From: Leptospirales bacterium
Lineage (GTDB): Bacteria > Spirochaetota > Leptospiria > Leptospirales > Leptonemataceae
Assembly: GCA_019694655.1 (NCBI GenBank)
Contig: JAIBBN010000004.1
Span: 210,348 to 274,347, forward strand
Direction: 5' to 3'
Length of the DNA stretch: 64,000 bases
Made by a program: the position numbers and the translations under genes. The notes under the pieces were generated by a model that was not told the DNA's origin, made no database searches, and worked only from the letters and a program-made list of their open reading frames with translations. Shown here piece by piece: positions 24,725 to 35,996 of the stretch. Within the stretch, counting starts at the first letter, position 1. Every line of letters begins with the position of its first letter.

Positions 24725-26800
24725 ATGCCCGCGGAACTTGAATTGGCCAACCCACTGCTGCAGCGCGACACTCTGCCGCCCTTTCAGGAAATCGAAGCCC
24801 GCCATATTGTGCCAGCGATTCGCAGCTTGCTGGCGGCGCTTGAGCAGCGTCTGCTGGAACTGGAAAAGGCGCCGCCAGCAGACGCCGCGTTGCTCGACGC
24901 CCTCGCCGATATCGACTATGAAATCCAGCGCAGCTGGGGGCCTGCCGGGCACTTGCTGGGAGTTATGAACGCCAGCGAATTGCGCGAGGCCTACGAAGCT
25001 GTGGAGCAGGAAGTTACCGCCTTCTACTTACGTATTGGGCAAAGTCGTCCGCTTTTTGATGCTCTGGAAAGGCTGGAGGCTTTCGGCGATTCTCTGGACG
25101 GGATACGCCGCCGCGCGTTGCATTTGCGGTTGCGCGACGCCCGCCATGCCGGCGTTGGTCTGGATGGCGCGGCGCGACAGGAATTCAACGACAACGCCCG
25201 TGAACTGACCCGTCTGGCGACCGAGTTTTCCAATGCGGTGCTCGACGCAACGCGCGCCTACCGGCTGGAGCTTGTGGAGGCGCAGGATGTGGACGGTTTG
25301 CCCCCGGCGGCGCTGGCCATGGCTGCCGCCAGCTGGAATCGGTCGCATCCCGGTGAAGCGCCGGCGGGCCCGGAGCAGGGACCGTGGCAATTCACCCTGG
25401 ACTTTCCTTCCTATATGCCGTTCATGCAGCACGCGACATCGCGTTCGCTTCGTGAAGCCATGTATCGAGCAAGTATTACGCGGTCAAGCGCTGGCGAGTT
25501 TGACAACACCGCCAGAATCTTACGCATCTTGAAGCTTCGTCGCAGGCAGGCGCAACTGCTTGGCTTCCAGAGCTGGGCGGAGTTGAGCGTCGATTCCAAG
25601 ATGGCGCAAAACGTAGAGGAGGTGCGTCAGTTCCTGGAACAACTGCTGGGCGCTTCGCGCGCAGCTGGCAGTCGCGAATATGCGGAGCTCAACAACTTTG
25701 CTGCGGAATCCGGTCTGGAGGGCCCACTGCGCCAGTGGGATGTTGCTTACTATTCCGAAAGATTGCGCGAATCACAATTCCAATTCAGCGACGAAGAGCT
25801 GCGTCCCTATTTTCCAATGCCGCGCGTTTTGCAGGGGCTCTTTGCGCTGGCCGAAGGTCTCTTTGGCGTGCGAATCGAAGCCGCCGATGGCGAGGCGCCG
25901 ATCTGGCATCCCGATGTCCGTTATTTTCGAATTCGCGATGGCGGCGGCGAGGCGCTGGCCTCGTTCTATCTGGATCCCTACTCGCGTCCGGAGAACAAGC
26001 GCGGCGGCGCGTGGATGGATGTCTGTATACCGCGTCGACGCCGGAAGCAAGACCTGGAATTGCCTGTCGCCTATCTGGTATGCAACGGTACGCCGCCGAT
26101 AGGCGAGCGACCTTCGCTGATGACCTTTCGGGAGGTGGAGACGCTCTTTCACGAATTTGGCCACGGTCTGCAGCATATGCTCACAGAAGTAGATTTCCCC
26201 GATGTTTCCGGAATCAGCGGCGTTGAATGGGACGCTGTGGAACTCCCCAGCCAGTTCATGGAAAATTGGTGCTACCATCTGCAAACCTTGCAGGGGATTT
26301 CGGCGCACATTGACAGCGGAGCGACTATCCCGGAGGACCTATTTGTACGCATCAAAGGCGCGCGCACCTTCCGTGCAGCTTCGGATATGCTGCGGCAACT
26401 GCGCTTTGCGCTGCTCGATCTCCAGTTGCATCACGACTGGCGTGGCGGCAGCGCCGACGAGCTGTTTGCTCTACAGCGGGAGATGGAGGCGCGGACTTCC
26501 GATCTGCCGCCGCTGGACGAAGACCGCTTTCTCTGTTCTTTTTCACATATTTTTGCCGGCGGCTACAGCGCCGGATATTACAGCTATAAATGGGCCGAAG
26601 CCCTCTCGGCCGATGCCTTCGAGGCCTTTGAAGAAGCGGGATTGGGAAATGCAGCGAGGGTTGCGGAAGTTGGACGCCGCTTTCGTCATACGGTGCTTGC
26701 TATGGGCGGCAGCCGACCGGCAATGGAGGTCTTCGAGCTATTTCGCGGGCGCAAACCTGGCATTGAGGCGCTCCTGCGACAGAGCGGCGTGGCCGCCTGA
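24725..26800 (+). CDS. M3-family oligopeptidase (oligopeptidase A-like)
   Basis: A 691-residue zinc metallopeptidase. The HExxH motif is H476-E-F-G-H in E-T-L-F-H-E-F-G-H-G-L-Q-H, and the third ligand region is G-V-E-W-D-A-V-E-L-P-S-Q-F-M-E-N-W, exactly as in M3A peptidases (PrlC/Dcp). The C-terminal Y-S-A-G-Y-Y-S-Y-K-W-A segment provides the substrate-binding tyrosines. Length is typical. There is no signal peptide, so it degrades peptides in the cytoplasm, for example after leader cleavage. ATG 24725 is chosen over 24689 because homologues begin near N-P-L-L. The 1739-residue signalling gene starts 11 bp downstream. Confidence 0.93.
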   Translation: MPAELELANPLLQRDTLPPFQEIEARHIVPAIRSLLAALEQRLLELEKAPPADAALLDALADIDYEIQRSWGPAGHLLGVMNASELREAYEAVEQEVTAFYLRIGQSRPLFDALERLEAFGDSLDGIRRRALHLRLRDARHAGVGLDGAARQEFNDNARELTRLATEFSNAVLDATRAYRLELVEAQDVDGLPPAALAMAAASWNRSHPGEAPAGPEQGPWQFTLDFPSYMPFMQHATSRSLREAMYRASITRSSAGEFDNTARILRILKLRRRQAQLLGFQSWAELSVDSKMAQNVEEVRQFLEQLLGASRAAGSREYAELNNFAAESGLEGPLRQWDVAYYSERLRESQFQFSDEELRPYFPMPRVLQGLFALAEGLFGVRIEAADGEAPIWHPDVRYFRIRDGGGEALASFYLDPYSRPENKRGGAWMDVCIPRRRRKQDLELPVAYLVCNGTPPIGERPSLMTFREVETLFHEFGHGLQHMLTEVDFPDVSGISGVEWDAVELPSQFMENWCYHLQTLQGISAHIDSGATIPEDLFVRIKGARTFRAASDMLRQLRFALLDLQLHHDWRGGSADELFALQREMEARTSDLPPLDEDRFLCSFSHIFAGGYSAGYYSYKWAEALSADAFEAFEEAGLGNAARVAEVGRRFRHTVLAMGGSRPAMEVFELFRGRKPGIEALLRQSGVAA

Positions 26801-26811
26801 GGTAGCCCAAC

Positions 26812-29800
26812 ATGCTCGAGCTGCAAGGGATTGAGCAGGGATCGCTGATTCATGCCAATGCCGAGTTCGAGCTGTACAATGGTCGCTACCTGTCCTCAGC
26901 CCGTAGCGCCTGTCTGATCAAGGCGCCGACGCCGGGCGCGCTGGACCCTGGCGCTCTGCTCAGACTGAATCGCGAAATTCGGATCGTGCGCGCCTTGAAG
27001 GGCGGTGCGCCGGCGCTGCTTGAAGTTCGTTCACACCAGCGCGGATCGATCCAAATTCTGGAGCATCCCGAAGGCGAGCTGCTGGCTCATATTTTGGAAC
27101 GCAATCCCTTGCGGCCCGAGCAATCGCTGCGCGCCGCAATCGCGATCGCTGCGGCGCTGGAAGCGATCCACGCGGCGCAGGTCGTTCACCGAAGCCTCGC
27201 CCCGGAGCGCATCTTCGTTGATGTCAACGCCGCTCGAGCTTCGGTGATCGATTTTTCCAGGGCCGCCAGGCTCTCCCGGCTGAATCGGCAACGGGAACGC
27301 TCCACTGATCCGCCGCAAAATCTGATCTGTATGGCGCCGGAACAAAGCGGCCGCACCAATCGTGACAGCGATCATCGCACCGATCTATACGCCCTGGGTG
27401 TGATCCTCTTCTGGATGCTTGCCGGTCGTCCGCCCTTTCAAGCCGCTTCGCCTGGCGAATGGGTTTATCTTCACCTGGCTGCAGCCCCGCCCTTGTTCAA
27501 GACGCTGCGACCGGAACTTCCGCCTATGCTCGATGAAATCCTCGCCCGCCTGCTGGCCAAGGACCCGGAACAACGCTATCGCAGCGTTTCCGGACTGATA
27601 CGCGACCTGCGTACTGCAGAAGACGTCTTGCAGGGAAACGCGTCGGGCGATGGCGGCATTGCCGGACAGGATGATCCGCCGGAAAGATTCGGCCTCAGCC
27701 AGCGTCTCTACGGCAGAGATCGCGAACTGGAATTGCTGGCGCAGGCTCTGGCCTCGGCGCGACAGGGACGACTGGCTGCGGTTGTTGTCGAAGGGGAGGC
27801 GGGAGCAGGGAAATCGGCGCTATTGCGTGAAGTTGAAACTGTCGCGTTGCGCCAGGCCATGTTCTTTAGCTACGGCCGTTTTGACGCGCTGGAGGCCGGC
27901 ATTCCTTATCGCGCCTGGCTGCAGGCCGCGCGGCGATTGCTGGCTGATCTGCAGGTCGCCGGCGGTTCGGCGCCGGCCAGTGTGCGCGCCGGTTTGCAGA
28001 GCGCCCTGGGAAATAGCGCAGCGGCGCTGATCCAATTGTTGCCAGAGCTGGCTCTCTGGCTGGGGCCGCAAGCTGCTGCGGAAGAACTGCCGGCGGCCGA
28101 GGCGCGGAACCGATTGCATCATCTGTTTCTGACTTTCTTTCGTGAATTTGCCGCTGGCGATCGAAGCCTTGCTCTGGTGCTGGATGATTTGCAATGGGCG
28201 GATCTGGCCTCGATCGATTTGCTGCGCAGCCTCTTGCACCTGACTGATGTTCGGATTGCCGTCTTGCTATCTTCGCGTCCGGCCGACGAACTTTCGCGTC
28301 AGCGCCTGGGAGCGGCAATGGAGGAACTACGTCGCAGCGGTTCGACGCTGCAAGAGATACAACTTGGCCCGCTGCGCGCCGAAGATCTGGCTCAGATGAT
28401 CGCCGAGAGTCTGGCGGCGCCGTGGGAAGAGGCGCTGAGTTTGGCGGCGGCGGTCCATGTGCGTACCGGCGGCAATGCCTTCTATTCGCTACGCCTGCTG
28501 TATGCCGGCGCCGGCGAAGGCTGGATTCGTTACGATGCCGGTCGTCGCCGCTGGAGCTGGAATCTGGAGGGGATGGGGGCGGTCGTTCCGGGCAGCATCA
28601 CCGAATTTCTGGTCGGTCGCCTTGCTGTTTATTCGGAGCAAACGCGTCAGGCCCTGGGAGCGTTGGCCCACATTGGCGCTGCGCCGGAGGAGGAGCTGTT
28701 TCAGCATATCTGGGCTCAGCTGCGCGGCGGCGATGCATCGGATCCGCTTGAAGAAGCGCTGGCCGATGGTCTGATTTCCTTTCGCGATGAAGGCGAGCGA
28801 CGCCTGATCGAATTTGCTCATGATCGCGTGCAGGAAGCGGCCGCCGCATTGCTGGGCGAGGATCAGGCAACTCAGCTTCGATTGCACGTCGGGCGTCGTC
28901 TGCTGCAAAAGCTGGATCAGGGAGAAGCGATCAGCATTTTCGCGATTGTTCGGCAATTGAATGGGGCAAGCGTTTCGGATCTGACGCAAGCTGAAAGAAT
29001 GCGCCTGATCGAACTCAATCTTTCCGCGGCGGCGGAGGCCATGCGCAGCGCAGCATGGGATCAAGCGGCGCAAAACTCGCGCGCGGCAATTGCCCTGCAG
29101 GAGGATCAGCTCTGGTCGCAGCGTCCGGAACTGGCTGCGCGCGCCTGGTCTCTTGCTCTGGAAAGCGAGTATCTCAGCGGGGACTACGGTTCAGCCGAGC
29201 AACGCTTTGCTGTTCTCGTGCAACGCTGCAAAGACCTGGATCTGGTCGCCGCAATACATCAAAAGCTGGTCGTACTCTACACCAATCAGGGCAGACACGG
29301 CGAGGCAATTCGAATGGGCCTGCGCGGTCTGCGTCTGCTGGGCCTGCGTTTGCGCGAGCGGCCGGGGAAAGCAGCGGTACTCTGGGAACTTGGCCGTCTG
29401 GAAATTGCCCGTCGCGGTCTGAGCGCCGCCGATTTTCAGCAGCTGCCTTTGATGCATCGGCCGCGACTGCTCATCGCCATGGAGCTGATGATGGCCCTTG
29501 CGCCGCCGGCCTTCTTCACCGATCAGAATCTGTTTGCGGTACTGTCGCTCCGGATGGCGCGGTTTTCTCTGCGTCATGGCCTGTCCGGCGCCAGCGGCTA
29601 TGCATTTATGATCTACGCGGCGCTGCTTACCGAGCCCCTCGGTCGACATGCAGAGGCCGATCGCATTGGTCGCGTCGCGATGGAAATCAACGAGGCCGCT
29701 GGCTCGGCCGCCTTGCGTGCAAGGATTCTGGTAATCTATGGCGGCTTCATCAACCACTGGCAGAATCCGATGCGCAGCAATCACAGCTATCTGCGGCGCG

Positions 29801-32031
29801 CCTTTCGCTCTGGCCTGGAAACGGGCGATCTGGTCTATGCCGGCTACGCTCTTGCCAATCGAATTTTCTGCGCCACGGCGCGAGGCGAACCGCTGCCGGA
29901 GCTGACCAGACTGGCGGAGACCTTCCTCCGCTTTACGGATCGCAGCGGCGATCGCGATGTAGAAGGCGACTTCCTGCTGGCGCTTCATTCCTGCCAGCAG
30001 CTCAGCGGGCAAAGCTCTTCGGCGCTTGCGGCGCGCGCCTACGATGCCGCCGAGCATCTGCGACAGATGCAAAGCGGCAACCCGGTGACCTTAATTTTTC
30101 GCCATTTTCTGGACCTGCGCGATGGCGTGCTGTTCGGGCAGTCGGAACGCGCGCTGCAGGCCATTGCCCTGGCAACGCCGATTTTTGAACCGGCGCGCCC
30201 GCTGGCCTTGGGGGTCTGCTTCGAAGTCTATGTGGTTTTGGCTCTGTCACAGCAATTGCGCAAAGGCAGCTTGTCGCGCCGGATGCGCTGGCGTCTGCGT
30301 CAGGCGGAAAAGCGAATTCGAAGACTACGACGCGATGACCCCGCGCCGCATTTTGAAACTCAGCAATACTTTGTGGAGGGGGAGGCGCGGTGGCGACGCG
30401 GCGATCTTAGCGGGGCAATTTCTGCCTTCAGCAAGGCGCAGCGCAGCGCCATTGGCGACGAAGATCTGCCGCTGGCGGCGATTGCCGCGCTGCGCAGTGC
30501 GGAATTGTTAGAGACCCTGGACGCCCGAGCTGCCGCGGACAGTGCGCGCGCCGGAGCCCGCCTGACACTGGAGCGCTGGGGTGCGCGCAAAGTAGCGGCG
30601 CTCTTGCATCCTGGTTCGCATCCGGTGCGCGCTGAAGTAGCGTTAGCCTCATCCTCTCCGCTTGTCGCCGCGGCGCTCAACGCGGCGCGCGCCATCTCCG
30701 GCGAGATTACGCTGGAGCGACTGGCGCCCCGGGCGCTGGAAGCGATCATGGTAGTTTCCGGCGCCCGTCGAGGCGCATTCTTGACGCCAAACGACACGGA
30801 GCTACGCGTACGCGCCTTTGGCGCCTTCGCCGCAGATTTGCAGGTGGAAGCGGCCGATTTGCCGGCGGCTCGCCTGGAGTTCTTGCCGCAAGCCGTGCTG
30901 CAACGGGTTCATGCCAGTCAGCAAGCCATAGCACAGTATGATGTGCGCGAACAGCTAGGCGCCGTCGATGGACCGGAGGGCGCCCGCTCGCTGTACTGCG
31001 CGCCAGTGCTGCAACGCGGGCGACTGATAGCGTTGCTTTATCTGGACAATGATCTGGCGCCCGGTATTTTTACTCCGGAGCGTATCGAGCTGATTGGGCT
31101 GCTTTCCGCACAAGCGGCGGCGGCTCTGGATAATGCCAGCCTCTATGCCCAACTGGAAGATCGAGTGGCAACGCGCACCCAGGAACTACAGCAAACCCTG
31201 CGTCAGTTGCGCGAACTGAAGCTGCAGCAGGACCTGGACTACTATCTGATCTCACAACTGGTTGAGCCGCTATCCAGCATTCGCTACGATTCAAAGCGCG
31301 TAGCGGCGCAGGCTTTCACCAGACAGATCAAGCAGTTTCAATTTAAACGATGGAACGAACAAATCGGCGGCGATATCAGCCTGGTGCGACGTTTACAGGT
31401 TGGCCAGCGGGACTGCGCTGTCTTCGTCAATGCTGACGCCATGGGCAAGTCGCTGCAGGGCGCCGGCGGAGTCTTGATTCTTGCAGCGGTATTTGAGGCG
31501 CTGACAGTTTCCGGTCGAAGCATCGAAAGTTCTCCGGAGGCATGGCTGCATCGCTGCTACCGCGAGTTCAGCTTGATCTTTTCGTCTTTTAGCGGATATA
31601 TGATGGCCTCCTGCATTCTGGGCGTGATCGACGCCGGCACTGGCGACTGCTGGCTGTCGCTGTCCGATCATCCGCCTCCGGCTTTGCTGGAAGGGGGAGA
31701 GGTGCGGTTGTTGAGCGAGGCCACGCAGGCGCCGCGCCTGGGGATGCCCGTCGCGCCAGATTTGCGTCTGCCGATTCATCATTTGCGTCTCAGCGCCGGC
31801 GCCTCGCTCTTGGCCGCCACGGATGGTCGCGACGATCTCTTGCTTGGCGATAGCGAGGAAGCGCGCAAGCTGGTCAGTTCTCCCGAAGTCTTTCTGGCGG
31901 CGGCCCGCGAGGCAATGGGCGATCCAGCCGAAATTTACCAGCTATTGCAGCGCCGCGGTCAGCTGACCGATGATATTTCTATTCTTCGACTGAAGTATCT
32001 TGGTCCCGCTGCCGGCGATACTGTGCCTTGA
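26812..32031 (+). CDS. Multidomain signalling protein: (pseudo)kinase, AAA ATPase, TPR-like region, GAF, SpoIIE/PP2C phosphatase
   Basis: A 1739-residue protein of the trifunctional Ser/Thr kinase/ATP-binding architecture, ending in a SpoIIE phosphatase. Kinase-like domain 1-275: the VAIK lysine is K37 and the DFG aspartate D147 is present, but the HRD loop reads H126-R-S128-L-A-P and DFG is D-F-S, so the catalytic Asp is missing. AAA/STAND ATPase: Walker A E-G-E-A-G-A-G-K-S near 326, Walker B L-V-L-D-D-L-Q-W-A-D near 458. Residues 700-1270 are helical repeats. GAF about 1300-1440, a coiled linker, then PP2C/SpoIIE with N-A-D-A-M-G-K-S, T-D-G-R-D-D and T-D-D-I-S. The output is probably dephosphorylation of an anti-sigma antagonist. 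Located 11 bp after the M3 gene. Confidence 0.9.
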   Translation: MLELQGIEQGSLIHANAEFELYNGRYLSSARSACLIKAPTPGALDPGALLRLNREIRIVRALKGGAPALLEVRSHQRGSIQILEHPEGELLAHILERNPLRPEQSLRAAIAIAAALEAIHAAQVVHRSLAPERIFVDVNAARASVIDFSRAARLSRLNRQRERSTDPPQNLICMAPEQSGRTNRDSDHRTDLYALGVILFWMLAGRPPFQAASPGEWVYLHLAAAPPLFKTLRPELPPMLDEILARLLAKDPEQRYRSVSGLIRDLRTAEDVLQGNASGDGGIAGQDDPPERFGLSQRLYGRDRELELLAQALASARQGRLAAVVVEGEAGAGKSALLREVETVALRQAMFFSYGRFDALEAGIPYRAWLQAARRLLADLQVAGGSAPASVRAGLQSALGNSAAALIQLLPELALWLGPQAAAEELPAAEARNRLHHLFLTFFREFAAGDRSLALVLDDLQWADLASIDLLRSLLHLTDVRIAVLLSSRPADELSRQRLGAAMEELRRSGSTLQEIQLGPLRAEDLAQMIAESLAAPWEEALSLAAAVHVRTGGNAFYSLRLLYAGAGEGWIRYDAGRRRWSWNLEGMGAVVPGSITEFLVGRLAVYSEQTRQALGALAHIGAAPEEELFQHIWAQLRGGDASDPLEEALADGLISFRDEGERRLIEFAHDRVQEAAAALLGEDQATQLRLHVGRRLLQKLDQGEAISIFAIVRQLNGASVSDLTQAERMRLIELNLSAAAEAMRSAAWDQAAQNSRAAIALQEDQLWSQRPELAARAWSLALESEYLSGDYGSAEQRFAVLVQRCKDLDLVAAIHQKLVVLYTNQGRHGEAIRMGLRGLRLLGLRLRERPGKAAVLWELGRLEIARRGLSAADFQQLPLMHRPRLLIAMELMMALAPPAFFTDQNLFAVLSLRMARFSLRHGLSGASGYAFMIYAALLTEPLGRHAEADRIGRVAMEINEAAGSAALRARILVIYGGFINHWQNPMRSNHSYLRRAFRSGLETGDLVYAGYALANRIFCATARGEPLPELTRLAETFLRFTDRSGDRDVEGDFLLALHSCQQLSGQSSSALAARAYDAAEHLRQMQSGNPVTLIFRHFLDLRDGVLFGQSERALQAIALATPIFEPARPLALGVCFEVYVVLALSQQLRKGSLSRRMRWRLRQAEKRIRRLRRDDPAPHFETQQYFVEGEARWRRGDLSGAISAFSKAQRSAIGDEDLPLAAIAALRSAELLETLDARAAADSARAGARLTLERWGARKVAALLHPGSHPVRAEVALASSSPLVAAALNAARAISGEITLERLAPRALEAIMVVSGARRGAFLTPNDTELRVRAFGAFAADLQVEAADLPAARLEFLPQAVLQRVHASQQAIAQYDVREQLGAVDGPEGARSLYCAPVLQRGRLIALLYLDNDLAPGIFTPERIELIGLLSAQAAAALDNASLYAQLEDRVATRTQELQQTLRQLRELKLQQDLDYYLISQLVEPLSSIRYDSKRVAAQAFTRQIKQFQFKRWNEQIGGDISLVRRLQVGQRDCAVFVNADAMGKSLQGAGGVLILAAVFEALTVSGRSIESSPEAWLHRCYREFSLIFSSFSGYMMASCILGVIDAGTGDCWLSLSDHPPPALLEGGEVRLLSEATQAPRLGMPVAPDLRLPIHHLRLSAGASLLAATDGRDDLLLGDSEEARKLVSSPEVFLAAAREAMGDPAEIYQLLQRRGQLTDDISILRLKYLGPAAGDTVP

Positions 32032-32115
32032 GCGGCATGGGCGCGCCAGATCAATGAAGCAGCTGTTTGGTCAGTCGATGATTCAAGGCGTAACAGACGG
32101 GGCTTGCCAGCAGCC

Positions 32116-33078
32116 ATGATGCAACTCTTACAGCGATTTACATACTGGTTTCCGCTCTGGACCATTCTGGCTGCGATCATTGGCCTGATCCATCCGCCAG
32201 CATTGTCTTGGGTCAAGGGCCCGATGATCTCCATTGGTCTGGCCGTAATCATGCTTGGCATGGGCTTGACCTTGAGTCTGGCGGATTTCCGACGCGCATT
32301 GTCGCGGCCAGCGCTCATCCTGCTGGGAGCATTGCTGCAGTTCACAATCATGCCGGCCGCTGGCTACATTCTTAGCCGCTGTCTCCCGCTTGAGCCGGCA
32401 ATGGTGGTTGGTCTGGCGCTGGTGGCGGCAGCGCCGGGCGGAACTGCGTCGAATGTGGTAACGTTTCTGGCGCGCGGCAATCTGAGCCTATCCGTTTGCA
32501 TGACAGCCCTGTCGACGCTGCTTGCCGTGTTGCTGACGCCATTCTGGACCTACGTTCTGGCCGGCGACTATATGCCGGTCGATCGATTGCAACTGATGCT
32601 GGATACGATCAAAGTAATTGTCGCCCCCGTCGTGCTGGGGCTTTTGCTGCGGCGCTATTTCCCACGCTTCACGCGTCTGCTCTTGCCCGTCGCGCCGCCG
32701 CTGGCGGTGATCGCGATTGCGATGATCGTCGGCGCGGTACTGGCCGCGCGCCGCGATGTAATCCTCGACGCCGGCTGGATGGTAGTGCTGTCCGTCTTCC
32801 TGTTGCACAGCACAGGCTTTGGTATTGGTTATCTGGCCAGCCGTCTATTGGCCAACGAAACGGAGGCGCGCACTATTTCCATTGAAGTTGGCATGCAAAA
32901 CAGCGGTCTGGCCGTGGACCTGGCGCGTAACAATTTCCCCGGCGTGGCAGCAGATTTACCGGGCGCGATTTCGGCTATGACACATTGTTTGATCGGCAGC
33001 CTGCTGGCCGCCTTCTGGAATTGGCGCAGTCGTCGGCTTCAGCCTTCAATGGCGACAGCAGCCCTCAAGCCGGATTGA
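32116..33078 (+). CDS. Bile acid:sodium symporter (BASS) family transporter
   Basis: A 320-residue membrane protein with about nine or ten hydrophobic segments. Typical features are M-G-L-T-L-S-L-A-D-F after the second helix, the crossover A-A-P-G-G-T-A-S-N-V-V-T-F-L-A-R-G-N, and the second crossover E-V-G-M-Q-N-S-G-L-A. These place it in PF01758 (sodium-coupled uptake of organic acids or export-type relatives). The substrate in bacteria varies (pantoate, 2-keto acids, others) and is not predicted here. ATG 32116 is preferred; a TTG at 32104 is in frame. Its end overlaps the convergent HATPase gene by 14 bp. Confidence 0.92.
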   Translation: MMQLLQRFTYWFPLWTILAAIIGLIHPPALSWVKGPMISIGLAVIMLGMGLTLSLADFRRALSRPALILLGALLQFTIMPAAGYILSRCLPLEPAMVVGLALVAAAPGGTASNVVTFLARGNLSLSVCMTALSTLLAVLLTPFWTYVLAGDYMPVDRLQLMLDTIKVIVAPVVLGLLLRRYFPRFTRLLLPVAPPLAVIAIAMIVGAVLAARRDVILDAGWMVVLSVFLLHSTGFGIGYLASRLLANETEARTISIEVGMQNSGLAVDLARNNFPGVAADLPGAISAMTHCLIGSLLAAFWNWRSRRLQPSMATAALKPD

Positions 33079-33718
33079 GTTTTGCCAGGCGTTTGCGAAT
33101 CGGCCGGTAGTCCTTGCTCAACGGAAATTCGATGCGCGCCACGGTACGCTGTCCGTCGGAAAAGACGCGAAAATACTCTGGATCGAATCCAAGATCGCGA
33201 ATCAGAAGAACGATCATAGCCAGCCCCAGCCCGCGCCCCTCCGTCTCGTCGCCATAGTGCATACTGAACTCGACGATGTTCTTGATATTCATCGACCCTG
33301 CCAACTGCCGACGGATGCGGCGCTCCTCCTCTGCGAGTATCAGCGCATTGTTGCGCACGTAGATCAACGCCCGTTCGTGGCTTACATCCACTTCAACATT
33401 CACGTGCAGATCGAGCTCATTGAGCGCCTGCTGGTATTCGAGATCGTCCGTGTTGCCGTAGTCGCCCATAAAGGACGCTATGCCCGCGGCGTAGCTTTCG
33501 CTGTTATCCATGTCGAAGTTGTGTCGGGCAAAATAGACGCGCTTGAGGTTCGCCTTTACAGCATTGCCTACAAGCTCCATCAGCACAAAGTGCATGGCGT
33601 GGGCCAGACCTTCGATCTTTAGATTGCCCTCGAGCTCTTCAGAGATATCCGTCAGCTGCTGGCGGACAAAATCATCAAGGGAGCGCAGAGTGAGCAGCTT
33701 GCGAGTTGGATCTACCAT
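33065..33718 (-). CDS. Stand-alone HATPase (GHKL) domain protein
   Basis: A 217-residue soluble protein consisting mostly of one GHKL ATPase domain. The N box is E-L-V-G-N-A-V-K-A-N and the G2 box is R-G-L-G-L-A-M-I-V-L-L; no dimerisation/His domain is present. Such proteins act as anti-sigma kinases or as stripped-down sensor kinases. In this window SpoIIE-type phosphatase output is encoded by the neighbouring locus at 26812-32031, so a partner-switching role is plausible. The start is taken as ATG 33718, which has GAAGG 8 bp upstream; the frame continues to ATG 33796 and beyond without a ribosome-binding site. Confidence 0.75.
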   Translation of the reverse strand: MVDPTRKLLTLRSLDDFVRQQLTDISEELEGNLKIEGLAHAMHFVLMELVGNAVKANLKRVYFARHNFDMDNSESYAAGIASFMGDYGNTDDLEYQQALNELDLHVNVEVDVSHERALIYVRNNALILAEEERRIRRQLAGSMNIKNIVEFSMHYGDETEGRGLGLAMIVLLIRDLGFDPEYFRVFSDGQRTVARIEFPLSKDYRPIRKRLAKLNPA

Positions 33719-33852
33719 GCGCTTGCCTTCGGTCAAGCCTGCGGCGCTTGCTGAAACTCTGTCAATTACAAAGACGCGGAGCGACGGTCGACTCATCGGC
33801 CATACAGCTTGATTTTGCTTGTCGCCGAGCGAAGGCGCGCCATTGCGGAGCG

Positions 33853-35817
<1,965 letters not shown>

Positions 35818-35996
35818 GCGCCGTAATTTTGGCCGCCGCGGCCGGCCTGTTGCGTTGTTACGCTCCGGGGCCGGACCTTGTATCGGTCAGCAAGCTCGGC
35901 GAAGGTTCGTCCGGTACCTGGACAAATTACGCTCGCCGAAGATTGATGGCATCGATATTTGTTTTACGGAAATGATCTGAGCAGAGGTTTGATTGA

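Noticed and set aside
29055-30188. 377-residue frame inside the kinase/AAA/SpoIIE gene on the same strand
   Set aside because: It overlaps an uninterrupted, domain-supported frame; its translation is an Arg/Ser/Gly-rich shadow.
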